Shown here: positions 34,882 through 43,876 of the stretch, in pieces
How positions within the stretch are numbered: the first letter of the stretch is position 1
Layout of the letters: each line of letters begins with the position of its first letter
Origin: an uncultured Rhizobiaceae group bacterium
GTDB lineage: Bacteria; Pseudomonadota; Alphaproteobacteria; Rhizobiales; Rhizobiaceae
Direction: 5' to 3'
Assembly: GCA_937951645.1 (NCBI GenBank)
Contig: CALFBM010000054.1
Location: forward strand, 1 to 49,729
Length of the DNA: 49,729 nt
The notes under the pieces: generated by a model
What the model saw: the letters and a program-made list of their open reading frames with translations, nothing else
Told to the model about the DNA's origin: nothing
The model's database searches: none
Made by a program: the position numbers and the translations under genes

Positions 34882-35661
34882 CTAGCCCAAGCTCTTTTCA
34901 TACAAACTTCCCCACTGCGGCATGGCACGTTCATCGCCAGCAAGCCTCAATGCGTGCCATGCCATGGCATGATTTGAGGATGTTACCGGTAAACTTGTCT
35001 TGGCTTCAATTTCACAGACAGCCTGCATCAAGCGTACATTCGTGCAAGAAACAAATACCATGTCCACTTCGTCTGCCTGTTTCAGTTTATCAACTGCATT
35101 GACGATGCTATGCGCATCAATTCTGGCGACGGTGGGATCATGTTCTTCGTTAAAAGAGCCAAAAACCGGAACTTCAAAGCCTGCCTGCTCGATGTATGAT
35201 TTTACGATTTTGTTTACATCGCTTCGATAGGGTGTAAGTACGGCAATGCGTTTTGCTCCAAAAGCATTAAAGGCGGCAAAGGCAGCTGTTGCTGGTGTCG
35301 TGCACTTTGCATCAGGCTGGCTCTCATGAATGCATGAAAAGACCTTATCTTCTCCCATCACCATAGAGGCTGATGTACAGCCATAAGCCACCACGTCAAG
35401 TTTTTCATCCGGCAGTATCAAGTTCACCGTCTCGGTAATTCGAGACCCCATGGCAGAAAGCGTTTCTGGTGTGACTACTGCATCATTATATATACGAGCA
35501 GCAAACAGGCCAATCTCAGGTTCAACGAAAATCTGACGAAATTCATGCTCAATAGTAAAATCAGTGGCCAGCACAACTAATCCGACCCGTGCCAGACTAC
35601 CAATGCCATCATCAGTGGTAAATTTTATATGCTCAAGTGATATATCAGACAATTGCTGCAA
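34882..35661 (-). CDS. Asp/Glu racemase-superfamily protein (maleate isomerase / EutA-like)
   Basis: Cytoplasmic enzyme of 259 residues in the Asp/Glu/hydantoin racemase and arylmalonate decarboxylase superfamily. The two cysteine motifs are YGCTSASMVMG (near 107) and FVSCTNVRLMQAV (near 207). The N-terminus RVGLVVLATDFTIEHEFRQI resembles maleate isomerase and the ectoine-cluster protein EutA. It starts inside the end of the RidA gene (17-base overlap), so the two form a coupled pair divergent from a TRAP transporter. The reaction (cis-trans isomerisation, racemisation or decarboxylation) cannot be decided from sequence. Confidence 0.8.
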   Translation of the reverse strand: MQQLSDISLEHIKFTTDDGIGSLARVGLVVLATDFTIEHEFRQIFVEPEIGLFAARIYNDAVVTPETLSAMGSRITETVNLILPDEKLDVVAYGCTSASMVMGEDKVFSCIHESQPDAKCTTPATAAFAAFNAFGAKRIAVLTPYRSDVNKIVKSYIEQAGFEVPVFGSFNEEHDPTVARIDAHSIVNAVDKLKQADEVDMVFVSCTNVRLMQAVCEIEAKTSLPVTSSNHAMAWHALRLAGDERAMPQWGSLYEKSLG

Positions 35662-35989
35662 TTACCTGTATTTCAACTAAAAATTTTGATTTTGCAAGCT
35701 TTGACTCAACACACGCGCGAGCAGGTGGATTGCCTTTTGATACCCAATTATCCCAAACCCTGTTCATCTCTGCAAAATTGGCCATGTCGGTTATCCAAAT
35801 TGTTGCCGAGAGAAGGTTTGACTTATCTGAACCGGCTTCTGCCAATAAATCATCAATTTGGGCGAGAATGCTTACAGTCTGATCTGCGATTGTATCGCCT
35901 TCAGCCACTTGCCCGGCTGTGTAAACGGTATTGTTATGCACAACTACCTGGCTCATTCTGTCACCGGGCCTGATTCTTGTAATCGTCAT
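35645..35989 (-). CDS. RidA-family enamine/imine deaminase
   Basis: Small cytoplasmic protein of 114 residues in the RidA (YjgF) family, which hydrolyses reactive enamines/imines, often products of PLP enzymes. VVVHNNTVYTAGQVAEG, ATIWITDMANFAEMN and NPPARACVESKLA, with the substrate-binding Arg in PPARA, are typical. It belongs to a divergent pair with the racemase gene. In catabolic clusters such proteins often act on a pathway intermediate (as in aminomuconate or pyrimidine breakdown), which may be the case here. Confidence 0.9.
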   Translation of the reverse strand: MTITRIRPGDRMSQVVVHNNTVYTAGQVAEGDTIADQTVSILAQIDDLLAEAGSDKSNLLSATIWITDMANFAEMNRVWDNWVSKGNPPARACVESKLAKSKFLVEIQVIAAIV

Positions 35990-36040
35990 ATTTTTAAAAA
36001 CCTTTTATTTTTAGAGATGCTCATTCAAATTTAGCGCCGC

Positions 36041-36061
36041 TTTATTGCTTCCAGCAATAAA
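36041..36061. promoter_or_regulatory. Operator-like palindrome between ridA and dctP
   Basis: TTTATTGCT-TCC-AGCAATAAA is a perfect 9-bp inverted repeat in the divergent gap, about 50 bases before the ridA start and about 200 before dctP. A second, weaker repeat TTCC-ATTTG-GGAA lies near 36118. Likely binding site of the cluster's regulator, which is not encoded in the window. Confidence 0.5.
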
Positions 36062-36256
36062 ATAACGTGGAATCATCCAAAATTGCCCCAATTTTTTTGA
36101 AAACTACCACATTATTTCCATTTGGGAACAAATGAATTTATTTACCTCAATCTTCGACTGTTTTGCTTGTAGAACGCCAACAATGGTGATTAAATTATGC
36201 ATCCGTACATTAACTACGGTTTTAAATGCCCGCTATTGGGCTCTGGAGGAGATAAT

Positions 36257-37360
36257 ATGACTGAACAACTTAATCGCAGAAAGTTTCTTAAAGGCACAGC
36301 TGTTGCCTCTACAGTTGCTGCAGGCGCACTTGCTGCACCAGCGGTTGCCCGTGCTGAACCTACTGTATTGAAAGTCCAGGCTGCTTGGGGTGGCGGGATT
36401 TTTCTTGAAAACGCAAAATCATATGTGGAACGCGTACATGCAATGGCCGGCAAGGATCTCAAGATTGACCTGCTTGCGGTAAACTCTGTTGTAAAAACAG
36501 GTCAAATGCAAAACGCTGTGCATAAAGGTCTACTGGATGGCGCTCACTACGTACCTGCTTACTGGTATTCAAAATCAAAAGCTGCGTCACTATTTGGTAC
36601 AGGTCCATGCCTTGGTTGGTCATCCAACGAAGTGCTTGGCTGGGTTCACTACGGTGGTGGCCAGGCATTGTTTGACGAACTAATGGGCACACTTGGCTTG
36701 AATGTTGTATCATTCTTCAATTCACCAATGCCTGCCCAGCCAATGGGTTGGTTTAAAGAGGAAATCAAGGACGCTTCACAAATGGAAGGCCTCAAGTATC
36801 GTACTGTTGGTCTTGCCGCTGATGTTCTGTTGGAAATGGGCATGTCAGTTGTACAGCTTCCAGGTGGTGAAATTCAGCCAGCCATGAAATCAGGCCTGAT
36901 TGATGCAGCTGAATTTAACAATCCGACCTCTGACCGTGACTTTGGCATGCAGGATGTATCCAAGCATTATCACCTGGCTTCATTCCACCAGTCACAAGAG
37001 TTCTTTGAAGTGACTTTCAACAAGGACAAGTTCAACTCATTGCCAGCAGAACACCAGGCAATTTTGAAGCATGCCTCTGAAGCTGAAAGTGCGAACTTCT
37101 ACTGGAACAATACAAAGCGTTATGCTGATGATCTGGTCAAACTGCGTGATGAGCAAGGTGTTAACGTTTACCGCACGCCTGACTCAGTAATGCAAGCCCA
37201 GCTTGAAGCATGGGATAAAGTCGTTGACCGTATCTCTGGTGAAGATGCGTTCTTTGCCAAGGTAATTGAATCACAAAAAGCTTACGCTAAAAATGTGATG
37301 AACTACCTGAACTTGAACCAGCCTGATTACAAGCTGGCTTACAAGCATTACTTTGGCTAA
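36257..37360 (+). CDS. dctP: TRAP transporter substrate-binding protein, DctP type, Tat-exported
   Basis: Periplasmic solute receptor of 367 residues. The frame opens at 36197, but GGAGGA lies just before ATG 36257, giving MTEQLNRRKFLKGTAVASTV, a twin-arginine signal (RRKFLKG) cleaved after AVARA. The DctP fold is seen in the GGIFLENAKSYVERVHAMAG start, EMGMSVVQLPGGEIQPAMKS and AEFNNPTSDRDFG with the conserved central region. Tat export and the DctP branch suggest a carboxylate or keto-acid ligand. A strong hairpin follows the gene, before dctQ. Confidence 0.93.
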   Translation: MTEQLNRRKFLKGTAVASTVAAGALAAPAVARAEPTVLKVQAAWGGGIFLENAKSYVERVHAMAGKDLKIDLLAVNSVVKTGQMQNAVHKGLLDGAHYVPAYWYSKSKAASLFGTGPCLGWSSNEVLGWVHYGGGQALFDELMGTLGLNVVSFFNSPMPAQPMGWFKEEIKDASQMEGLKYRTVGLAADVLLEMGMSVVQLPGGEIQPAMKSGLIDAAEFNNPTSDRDFGMQDVSKHYHLASFHQSQEFFEVTFNKDKFNSLPAEHQAILKHASEAESANFYWNNTKRYADDLVKLRDEQGVNVYRTPDSVMQAQLEAWDKVVDRISGEDAFFAKVIESQKAYAKNVMNYLNLNQPDYKLAYKHYFG

Positions 37361-37386
37361 GGCAAAACGCCTTTAGAAAAACAGCG

Positions 37387-37420
37387 AACCAGAGGCTTTT
37401 ATTTTAGCCTCTGGTTTTTT
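37387..37420 (+). terminator. Hairpin terminator/attenuator between dctP and dctQ
   Basis: AACCAGAGGC and GCCTCTGGTT form a perfect 10-bp stem around a 10-base loop, followed by TTTTAG. Placed after the binding-protein gene, it should allow partial read-through and more DctP than permease. Confidence 0.9.
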
Positions 37421-37490
37421 AGAAACATTGGCAAAATGACATTACACATTCCTGCCTTGCACCGAATATGCTGGCTGGAGGGGAGAAAAA

Positions 37491-38096
37491 GTGGAAAAAA
37501 CTGTTTATACAATTGAAGGTATAAGTGTTTGGCTTGGCCGCGCATTTGGATGGTGCATTCTTATTTTAACACTTGCTGTGGCTTACGAGGTTTTCGTTCG
37601 TTACATCCTAAATTCCCCAACCGTTTGGTCGCTGGACATGCAAATCCAGATGTATGGCGCGCTATTCTTGATGACGGGTCCTTACGCGCTTGCGCAAGGC
37701 GCTCATGTTCGTGGTGATTTTCTTTACCGACTTTATCCGGTCAAATGGCAGGCCACATCCGATCTTATCCTGTACGTACTCTTTTTTATCCCTGGCATGT
37801 TTGCTCTTGTTTATGCAGGATATACCGCTGCAAGTGAAAGCTGGGCCTGGAAAGAAGTAAGCCTCAACAGCCCTGCAGGCATTCAGATTTATTATCTAAA
37901 AACGCTCGTCCCCATCATTGGCTTTTTTATGTTGCTTCAAGGCTTTGCAGAAATGTTGCGATGCTGGAAAGCAATCAAGACAGGCGTCTGGATGCCGCGA
38001 CTGGCTGACGTGAAAGAAACCGAGGATCTTTTGGCAGAAATGGAACATGACATCATGAACCGTGGCACGCCGCCCATTATGCCCGCCAATAAATAA
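37491..38096 (+). CDS. dctQ: TRAP transporter small permease subunit
   Basis: Inner-membrane protein of 201 residues with four predicted helices (about 15-40, 57-78, 95-115, 140-160). It pairs with DctM. Features include VWSLDMQIQMYGALFLMTGPYALAQGAHVRGDF near the middle of the first half, typical of the DctQ family. GAGGGGAGAA precedes a GTG start. A short acidic tail follows the last helix. dctM starts 48 bases later. Confidence 0.9.
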   Translation: MEKTVYTIEGISVWLGRAFGWCILILTLAVAYEVFVRYILNSPTVWSLDMQIQMYGALFLMTGPYALAQGAHVRGDFLYRLYPVKWQATSDLILYVLFFIPGMFALVYAGYTAASESWAWKEVSLNSPAGIQIYYLKTLVPIIGFFMLLQGFAEMLRCWKAIKTGVWMPRLADVKETEDLLAEMEHDIMNRGTPPIMPANK

Positions 38097-38144
38097 TCCT
38101 CATCGCTACAACCGTAACGTCACAAAATTTATCGAGACCCAAAG

Positions 38145-39503
38145 ATGTCAAACCCACAAGTCGCAATTTTAATGCTCACCAGCTTCATTTTTCTGGTGCT
38201 CCTAGGCTTTCCTGTTGCCTTCACGCTAATGGCAATGGGCATCATTTTCGGATTTTATTATTATCTGACACAAGGCAATAAATTTGAACAACTAAGTGAT
38301 TTATTTACAAACAATATCTTTGATTTGTTTGCGCAACGCACCTTTGAGGTAATGGATAACTCAACACTTGTCGCGATACCCCTGTTCTTGTTTATGGGGT
38401 ATATTGTTGAACGTGCCAGTATCATTGATAAGTTGTTCTTCTCAATCTACATGGCTGCTCGCAAGCTTCCCGGATCCATGGCAATTGCAGCTCTTGTTAC
38501 ATGCACAGTGTTCTCAACAGCTTCCGGCATCGTAGGTGCCGTTGTAACACTGATGGGGCTACTCGCTTTCCCTGCGATGGCCAAAGCAAACTACAACAAG
38601 GAATTTGCCTCTGGGGTTATTTGTGCGGGTGGTACGCTGGGTATTTTGATCCCACCTTCCATCATGCTGATCGTTTATTCGGTCATTGCAGAACTATCGC
38701 CGCTTCGCCTTTATGCAGCCGCTGTATTTCCAGGCCTAATGCTAGCTGGTTCCTACATGATTTACGTTATCATCCGTGCTACAATGAATCCGTCTTTGGC
38801 CCCTGCACCAAAAGATGAGGATGTCCCTCCTCCATCAGTTATTTTCAAAGATCTGCTATTTTCATTTTTTCCGCTAACAATTCTCATAATGCTTGTTCTG
38901 GGTTCAATCCTTGGTGGCCTCGCAACGCCTGCAGAAGCGGCTGCCATGGGTGCTGCGGGTGGTATTGGTCTTGCAGCAGCTTACCGTGCGCTGACGTGGG
39001 AAAAACTCAAGGAGAGCGTATTTCTCACCGCAAAAGCCACATCCATGGTATGTTGGCTCTTTATTGGTTCGTTTATCTTCTCGGCTGTGTTCTCACTGCT
39101 TGGCGGCGAACATTTGATCAAGGATTGGGTTTTGAGTTTTGATCTTGAACCTTGGCAATTCCTTATCCTTGCCCAGTTGATTATCTTCCTTCTGGGTTGG
39201 CCTCTGGAATGGTCAGAAATCTTGATTATCTTTGTGCCTATCTTCTTGCCCATGCTTTCAGCCTTTGATGTTAATCCGTACTTCTTTGCAATGCTGGTAG
39301 CCCTTAACCTGCAGACCTCATTCTTGACGCCGCCGATGGCCATGTCTGCATATTATCTCAAAGGTGTGCTCAAAAATCAGATTGAGCTTGTGCAGATATT
39401 CAAGGGCATTCTGCCGTATCTGGCTATAGTAATTGCGTGTATGGCAATGATGTATCAGTATCCGGAGATTGCTCTTTGGCTGCCTGACTATCTGTTCCCA
39501 TAG
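38145..39503 (+). CDS. dctM: TRAP transporter large permease subunit
   Basis: Inner-membrane transport subunit of 452 residues with about 12 helices, driven by the sodium or proton gradient. GFPVAFTLMAMGIIFGF at the start, LFLFMGYIVERASIIDKLF, the GTLGILIPPSIMLIVYSVIA signature, and a C-terminal LTPPMAMSAYYLKGV are all typical of DctM. Third gene of the TRAP operon; the amidase gene starts 17 bases after its stop, so uptake and catabolism are probably co-expressed. Confidence 0.95.
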   Translation: MSNPQVAILMLTSFIFLVLLGFPVAFTLMAMGIIFGFYYYLTQGNKFEQLSDLFTNNIFDLFAQRTFEVMDNSTLVAIPLFLFMGYIVERASIIDKLFFSIYMAARKLPGSMAIAALVTCTVFSTASGIVGAVVTLMGLLAFPAMAKANYNKEFASGVICAGGTLGILIPPSIMLIVYSVIAELSPLRLYAAAVFPGLMLAGSYMIYVIIRATMNPSLAPAPKDEDVPPPSVIFKDLLFSFFPLTILIMLVLGSILGGLATPAEAAAMGAAGGIGLAAAYRALTWEKLKESVFLTAKATSMVCWLFIGSFIFSAVFSLLGGEHLIKDWVLSFDLEPWQFLILAQLIIFLLGWPLEWSEILIIFVPIFLPMLSAFDVNPYFFAMLVALNLQTSFLTPPMAMSAYYLKGVLKNQIELVQIFKGILPYLAIVIACMAMMYQYPEIALWLPDYLFP

Positions 39504-39520
39504 GGCTGTGAAACAAGATC

Positions 39521-40852
39521 ATGACTGATTTACCACCCCATGGCCTCAGTGCTACTGACGCTGCTCAAAAAATCCGTGAAGGATGGCTTACATCTGTTGA
39601 ACTGGTGCAATCCTGTCTGGATCGTATTGAGCAGACCGATGGTCAGCTAAAAGCCTGGGCACATCTGGATAAAGAATATGCGCTGGCACAAGCCAAAGAA
39701 ATGGACGACAATCGGTTTCGTGGCCGTCCAATGGGGTCACTTCATGGCATACCTGTCGGCCTTAAAGACATCATCGACACCAAAGACCTTCGGACAGAAC
39801 GCGGCACAACTATATTCAAGGGGCGCCAACCCGATACGGATGCAACAATTGTAAACCGGTTGCGTGAAGAAGGTGCTGTCATATTGGGCAAAACCGTTAC
39901 GACAGAACTTGCTTTTATGCATGCAGCAGATACCAGCAATCCGCATAATCCGGAGCATACACCGGGAGGTTCTTCCAGTGGTTCGGCAGCAGCAGTAGCG
40001 GGCTATCATGTCCCCTTGGCGATTGGGACACAAACCAACGGTTCGGTCATACGCCCTGCTTCTTTTTGTGGCACTTATGGTTTCAAGCCAAGCAGAGGCA
40101 TTATCTCTCGCAGCGGTCTTTTACAAACTTCAAACTCACTCGATCAGGTTGGTGTATTTGGCAGGACACTGGAAGATGCAGCTCTTCTAAGTGATGCAAT
40201 CGGATGCTATGATCCACAAGATGAAAAGTCTTACACACGCCATCGCCCTCACATGCTGGAAGGTGCACAAAAAGAAGTTGAAATAGAGCCTGAACTTGCT
40301 TGGTTCGATTTACCCTTTGCAGATCGTCTTTCACAAGATTCCAAAGAAGGCTTTGAAGAAGTCCTTTCAGCCCTTGGTGCACGTGTAACCCGAATTGAAG
40401 CGCCTGAAAACTTTACAGGCCTGATTGATACACAACGCATTATTCACGAGTATGAAATTTGCATGCATCAAGCAGATGTCTTTAATAATCATTGGGATGC
40501 AATCAGTAATACTTTGAAACCCATTATCGAACGTGGCCGTAAAATCTCCAAAGATGAATATGAATACGCACTTGATATTATGGGACAAACAGAAAGTTTT
40601 CTGGCTGAGTTCTTTTTGGACTATGACGCCATCATAACACCATCTTCTACAGGTGAAGCACCTCTTTTAAGTGCTGGCACGGGTGATCCGGTATTTTGCA
40701 CGCTTTGGACGCTGGCTGGCCTTCCTTGTGTCAGTCTACCCATGATGGTTGGGAGCAACGGTTTGCCCATTGGTGTTCAATTGGTTGCCGGTTATGAAGA
40801 AGATGACAGATTATTAAGAACAGCAAACTGGCTGTTGACTGAATTGCAATAA
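39521..40852 (+). CDS. Amidase of the amidase-signature family
   Basis: Cytoplasmic hydrolase of 443 residues that cleaves an amide bond. The Ser-cisSer-Lys triad is visible: Lys in GLKDIIDTKDL (near 83), Ser-Ser in TPGGSSSGSAAAVA (near 150-160), with TNGSVIRPASFCGTYGFKPS following. GatA-specific partners are absent and the context is catabolic, so a stand-alone amidase for the imported compound or a derivative is likely. Follows dctM by 17 bases. Confidence 0.92.
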   Translation: MTDLPPHGLSATDAAQKIREGWLTSVELVQSCLDRIEQTDGQLKAWAHLDKEYALAQAKEMDDNRFRGRPMGSLHGIPVGLKDIIDTKDLRTERGTTIFKGRQPDTDATIVNRLREEGAVILGKTVTTELAFMHAADTSNPHNPEHTPGGSSSGSAAAVAGYHVPLAIGTQTNGSVIRPASFCGTYGFKPSRGIISRSGLLQTSNSLDQVGVFGRTLEDAALLSDAIGCYDPQDEKSYTRHRPHMLEGAQKEVEIEPELAWFDLPFADRLSQDSKEGFEEVLSALGARVTRIEAPENFTGLIDTQRIIHEYEICMHQADVFNNHWDAISNTLKPIIERGRKISKDEYEYALDIMGQTESFLAEFFLDYDAIITPSSTGEAPLLSAGTGDPVFCTLWTLAGLPCVSLPMMVGSNGLPIGVQLVAGYEEDDRLLRTANWLLTELQ

Positions 40853-40882
40853 GCATCAAAACTGGATGCAGGAGAAATACAA

Positions 40883-41329
40883 ATGGAAAAAGCACCCCTG
40901 AACGGAATTTCAGCATTTATTGCGGTAGCAATTTTATCAATATTTGTTATTGCCCTGGCGCAGAGTATATCTGCCGGGTTCGCCGGATTTTGGGGCGGAT
41001 TACCATTTTTCCTGATTATTATTTTTGTACTCGGTTTGGCCTTCTACAATTTTTTGGAAGAAACAACCGGCATGACCAAAGGCGTGAAGTTTTCACTTCA
41101 AACCATTGGCATACTTTATGCAGGAATGATTTTGGCATTTGGTTGCTGGCAGGGTTCAAAGTTCGTCAAAAAATTTGAATTTGCAAATTTCAGACTTCCC
41201 TTTTCAGATACACAACACATGCTGTCGCATGGCTGGCTTCAAGGCATCTGGATTGCTCTAACAATATTCTTTATTATTCTCACTTCTTACATGGTGATGA
41301 AACGCTACCGCGAATATACAAACTCTTGA
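40883..41329 (+). CDS. Unrecognised small membrane protein in the TRAP operon
   Basis: Protein of 148 residues with four hydrophobic segments (about 10-30, 36-56, 68-90 and 118-138). Start MEKAPLNGISAFIAV is preceded by GGAGAAATACAA, a good ribosome site. I cannot name the family. It sits 30 bases after the amidase and 14 before the dehydrogenase, so it is co-transcribed with them. A role as an accessory membrane component of uptake or efflux is possible but unsupported. Confidence 0.75.
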   Translation: MEKAPLNGISAFIAVAILSIFVIALAQSISAGFAGFWGGLPFFLIIIFVLGLAFYNFLEETTGMTKGVKFSLQTIGILYAGMILAFGCWQGSKFVKKFEFANFRLPFSDTQHMLSHGWLQGIWIALTIFFIILTSYMVMKRYREYTNS

Positions 41330-41343
41330 AAGATTGAATAAGC

Positions 41344-42306
41344 ATGGCTGCCAAACCTGTCTTATGGATTACCCGCCGTCTGTCAGATGCAACGCTAGAG
41401 CGCGCGCAAGAAAATTATGATTGCATCATCAATCATGAGGACGGTGAGCATACGGCGGATAAAATCATTGCAATGAGTGCAAAAGTGGATGCAATCCTGC
41501 CCTGTCACTCGGAAGTATTTCGGGGACGCACGGTAGACGAGCTGGATGCGCGTGTAAAAATTATCGCCAATCATTCAGTTGGTACAGATCATTGCGACAT
41601 CCCTGCCCTTAATGCACGTGGCATTTGCGTTACCAATACACCTGATGTCTTGTCAGATGCCACCGCAGAAATTGCCTTTCTGTTGATGTTGGGGGCTGCA
41701 CGCCGCGCCGTTGAAGGTGATACAATGGTGCGTGAAGGCAAGTGGAATTTCTGGTCACCGGCCTTCATGGTTGGCAAACAGGTTTCAGGATCACGACTTG
41801 GCATTATTGGCATGGGGCGTGTAGGACAAGCGATGGCAAGGAATGCACGTGGTTTTGGTATGGAAGTCCATTATTACAACCGTTCGCAACTTCCTACTAA
41901 AAAAGAAGCAGGTGCCATTTATCACGATAATATTGAAAGCGTTTTAGGCGTCTCTGACTTCCTTTCACTCCATTGCCCTGCAACACCTGAAACCACAGGC
42001 ATGATGAATGCAGAGCGATTTGCATTAATGCCTGACGGCGCAGTTTTGGTAAATACAGCGCGTGGTGCATTAATTGATGAGGATGCCCTTATTGAAGCTT
42101 TAAAGTCAGGAAAACTCTCGGCAGCCGGCCTTGATTGCTTCGTTACTGAACCCGGTGGAAATCCTGCATTTTCCGACCATGGCAATGTCTTCATGCTGCC
42201 CCATATAGGTAGTGCAACAGTTACAACACGCGACGCCATGGGTTTTCGCGCACTTGATAATCTGGATGCCTTTTTTAGTGACGCAACGCCGAAAGACAAA
42301 TTGTAA
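41344..42306 (+). CDS. D-2-hydroxyacid dehydrogenase (glyoxylate/hydroxypyruvate reductase-like)
   Basis: Cytoplasmic NAD(P)-dependent enzyme of 320 residues that interconverts 2-keto and D-2-hydroxy acids. NAD site: SRLGIIGMGRVGQAMARNAR; an Asn-Arg pair (YYNRSQ) at the end of the second strand favours NADPH. Catalytic Arg in NTARGALIDEDAL, Glu in CFVTEPGGNP and His in LPHIGSATV are all present. GyaR-like overall. Part of the TRAP operon; the photolyase gene begins three bases after its stop. Confidence 0.93.
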   Translation: MAAKPVLWITRRLSDATLERAQENYDCIINHEDGEHTADKIIAMSAKVDAILPCHSEVFRGRTVDELDARVKIIANHSVGTDHCDIPALNARGICVTNTPDVLSDATAEIAFLLMLGAARRAVEGDTMVREGKWNFWSPAFMVGKQVSGSRLGIIGMGRVGQAMARNARGFGMEVHYYNRSQLPTKKEAGAIYHDNIESVLGVSDFLSLHCPATPETTGMMNAERFALMPDGAVLVNTARGALIDEDALIEALKSGKLSAAGLDCFVTEPGGNPAFSDHGNVFMLPHIGSATVTTRDAMGFRALDNLDAFFSDATPKDKL

Positions 42307-42309
42307 GAT

Positions 42310-43737
42310 ATGACAAAAACAATCGTTTGGTTCAGGCAGGATTTACGCCTTGGTGATAATCCCGCACTTTCTAATGCCTGCAACAATGGTGAAATTATTC
42401 CACTTTTTATTCTGGATGAAACTGACCGCGAATTAGGTGGTGCATCAAAATGGTGGCTGCATCATAGCCTGTTAGCTCTAAGTGATAGCCTTGGCGGTTT
42501 GGTAATTCGACGCGGCGATCCGCTTGGCATTCTTCAAGGTCTGATTAATGAAACCAAGGCAGATGGTGTTTATTGGAACCGGGGCTATGAGCCTCATATT
42601 GTAAAGCGTGATACGGAAATCAAATCTACCTTGAGTAATGATGGATTTGATATTCAGAGCTTCAACGGTTCCGTGGTTCGCGAACCATGGGAAATTGAAA
42701 CAGGGGCTGGCGGCCCTTACAAGGTTTATACACCGTTCTGGAAAGCAAACCTTGCCAAGGGAATTCCTGAACCTGTTTTGAAACCTTCCATTAAGTTGGC
42801 AAAAATTGATGGTTTGGGAGAGACGCTTGGGGACTGGAATTTATTGCCGACAAATCCTGATTGGGCGAAAGACTGGAAAGATCTTTGGACACCCGGGGAA
42901 GCTGGCGCAATTAAGCGACTAGATGAATTCCTGCAAGATGACATCAAGGGCTATGGAGAATTACGCAACCGCCCTGATTTGCCAAACATTTCACGCCTCT
43001 CACCACACATTCATTTTGGTGAGGTTTCTCCAAGACAGGTTTGCAAAAATGCTTATGCACGTAAATCCGAAATGCCGGATTATACAAAAGATATTGATAA
43101 ATTTGTTGCAGAAGTTGGCTGGCGCGACTTTGCCAATCACCTGCTTTTTCATTTTCCGAAAATTCCAATAAAGAACTGGAAACCGGCATTTGATGATTAT
43201 CCATGGCGCGAAAGTGCTCAGGATTTAACAGCTTGGCAAAAAGGCATGACGGGTTATCCCATGGTTGACGCAGGCATGCGTGAATTATGGCATACAGGCT
43301 ATATGCACAACCGTATCAGAATGCTTGTGGGGAGTTTTTTGGTAAAACATCTGCAGCTTCACTGGAGCCATGGTGAAGCCTGGTTCTGGGATACGTTACT
43401 GGATGCTGATCTTGCTAATAATACAACAAGCTGGCAGTGGATTTCAGGTTCAGGAGCCGATGCAGCGCCCTATTTCCGGATTTTTAATCCCATAAGCCAA
43501 GGGCCAAAATTTGATCCCGATGGCAACTATATTCGCAAATGGTGCCCTGAATTATCCGGACTGCCAAATACTTTGATTCACCGCCCTCATGAAGCAACGC
43601 AAATGGAACTTAAAGCGGCTGGTATTGAACTTGGAATAACATATCCACACCCGATTGTTGACCATAAACAAGCACGTATTACCGCTCTTGCAGGTTATGA
43701 AGCAGTAAAATCGGCACAAGCTGCGAAAAGCGCTTGA
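42310..43737 (+). CDS. phrB: Class I deoxyribodipyrimidine photolyase
   Basis: DNA-repair flavoenzyme of 475 residues that uses blue light to split cyclobutane pyrimidine dimers. The N-terminal antenna domain starts TKTIVWFRQDLRLGDNPALS. The FAD domain holds EVGWRDFANHLLFHFP, GMRELWHTGYMHNRIRMLVG and the signature NNTTSWQWISGSGADAAPYF, followed by FDPDGNYIRKWCPEL. Length is normal. It starts three bases after the dehydrogenase stop, so it may be read through from the TRAP operon, although function is unrelated. Confidence 0.96.
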   Translation: MTKTIVWFRQDLRLGDNPALSNACNNGEIIPLFILDETDRELGGASKWWLHHSLLALSDSLGGLVIRRGDPLGILQGLINETKADGVYWNRGYEPHIVKRDTEIKSTLSNDGFDIQSFNGSVVREPWEIETGAGGPYKVYTPFWKANLAKGIPEPVLKPSIKLAKIDGLGETLGDWNLLPTNPDWAKDWKDLWTPGEAGAIKRLDEFLQDDIKGYGELRNRPDLPNISRLSPHIHFGEVSPRQVCKNAYARKSEMPDYTKDIDKFVAEVGWRDFANHLLFHFPKIPIKNWKPAFDDYPWRESAQDLTAWQKGMTGYPMVDAGMRELWHTGYMHNRIRMLVGSFLVKHLQLHWSHGEAWFWDTLLDADLANNTTSWQWISGSGADAAPYFRIFNPISQGPKFDPDGNYIRKWCPELSGLPNTLIHRPHEATQMELKAAGIELGITYPHPIVDHKQARITALAGYEAVKSAQAAKSA

Positions 43738-43784
43738 TTGTTTCAGCTAGCTAAGTTAGCCAGAACATAATCCGGTTTATAGTC

Positions 43785-43870
43785 GCGGGTATGGCGGAAT
43801 CGGTAGACGCAAGGGACTTAAAATCCCTCGATCTTAGATCGTCCCGGTTCGAGTCCGGGTACCCGCACCA
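43785..43870 (+). tRNA. tRNA-Leu (anticodon TAA)
   Basis: A complete class II tRNA of 86 bases with encoded CCA. The acceptor stem pairs GCGGGTA (43785-43791) with TACCCGC (43860-43866), discriminator A at 43867. The anticodon stem AGGGA/TCCCT encloses the loop CTTAAAA with anticodon TAA at 43819-43821, reading UUA codons. A long variable arm (GATCTTAGATC) and the T loop GGTTCGAGTCC are present. Confidence 0.97.
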
Positions 43871-43876
43871 ACAAAA

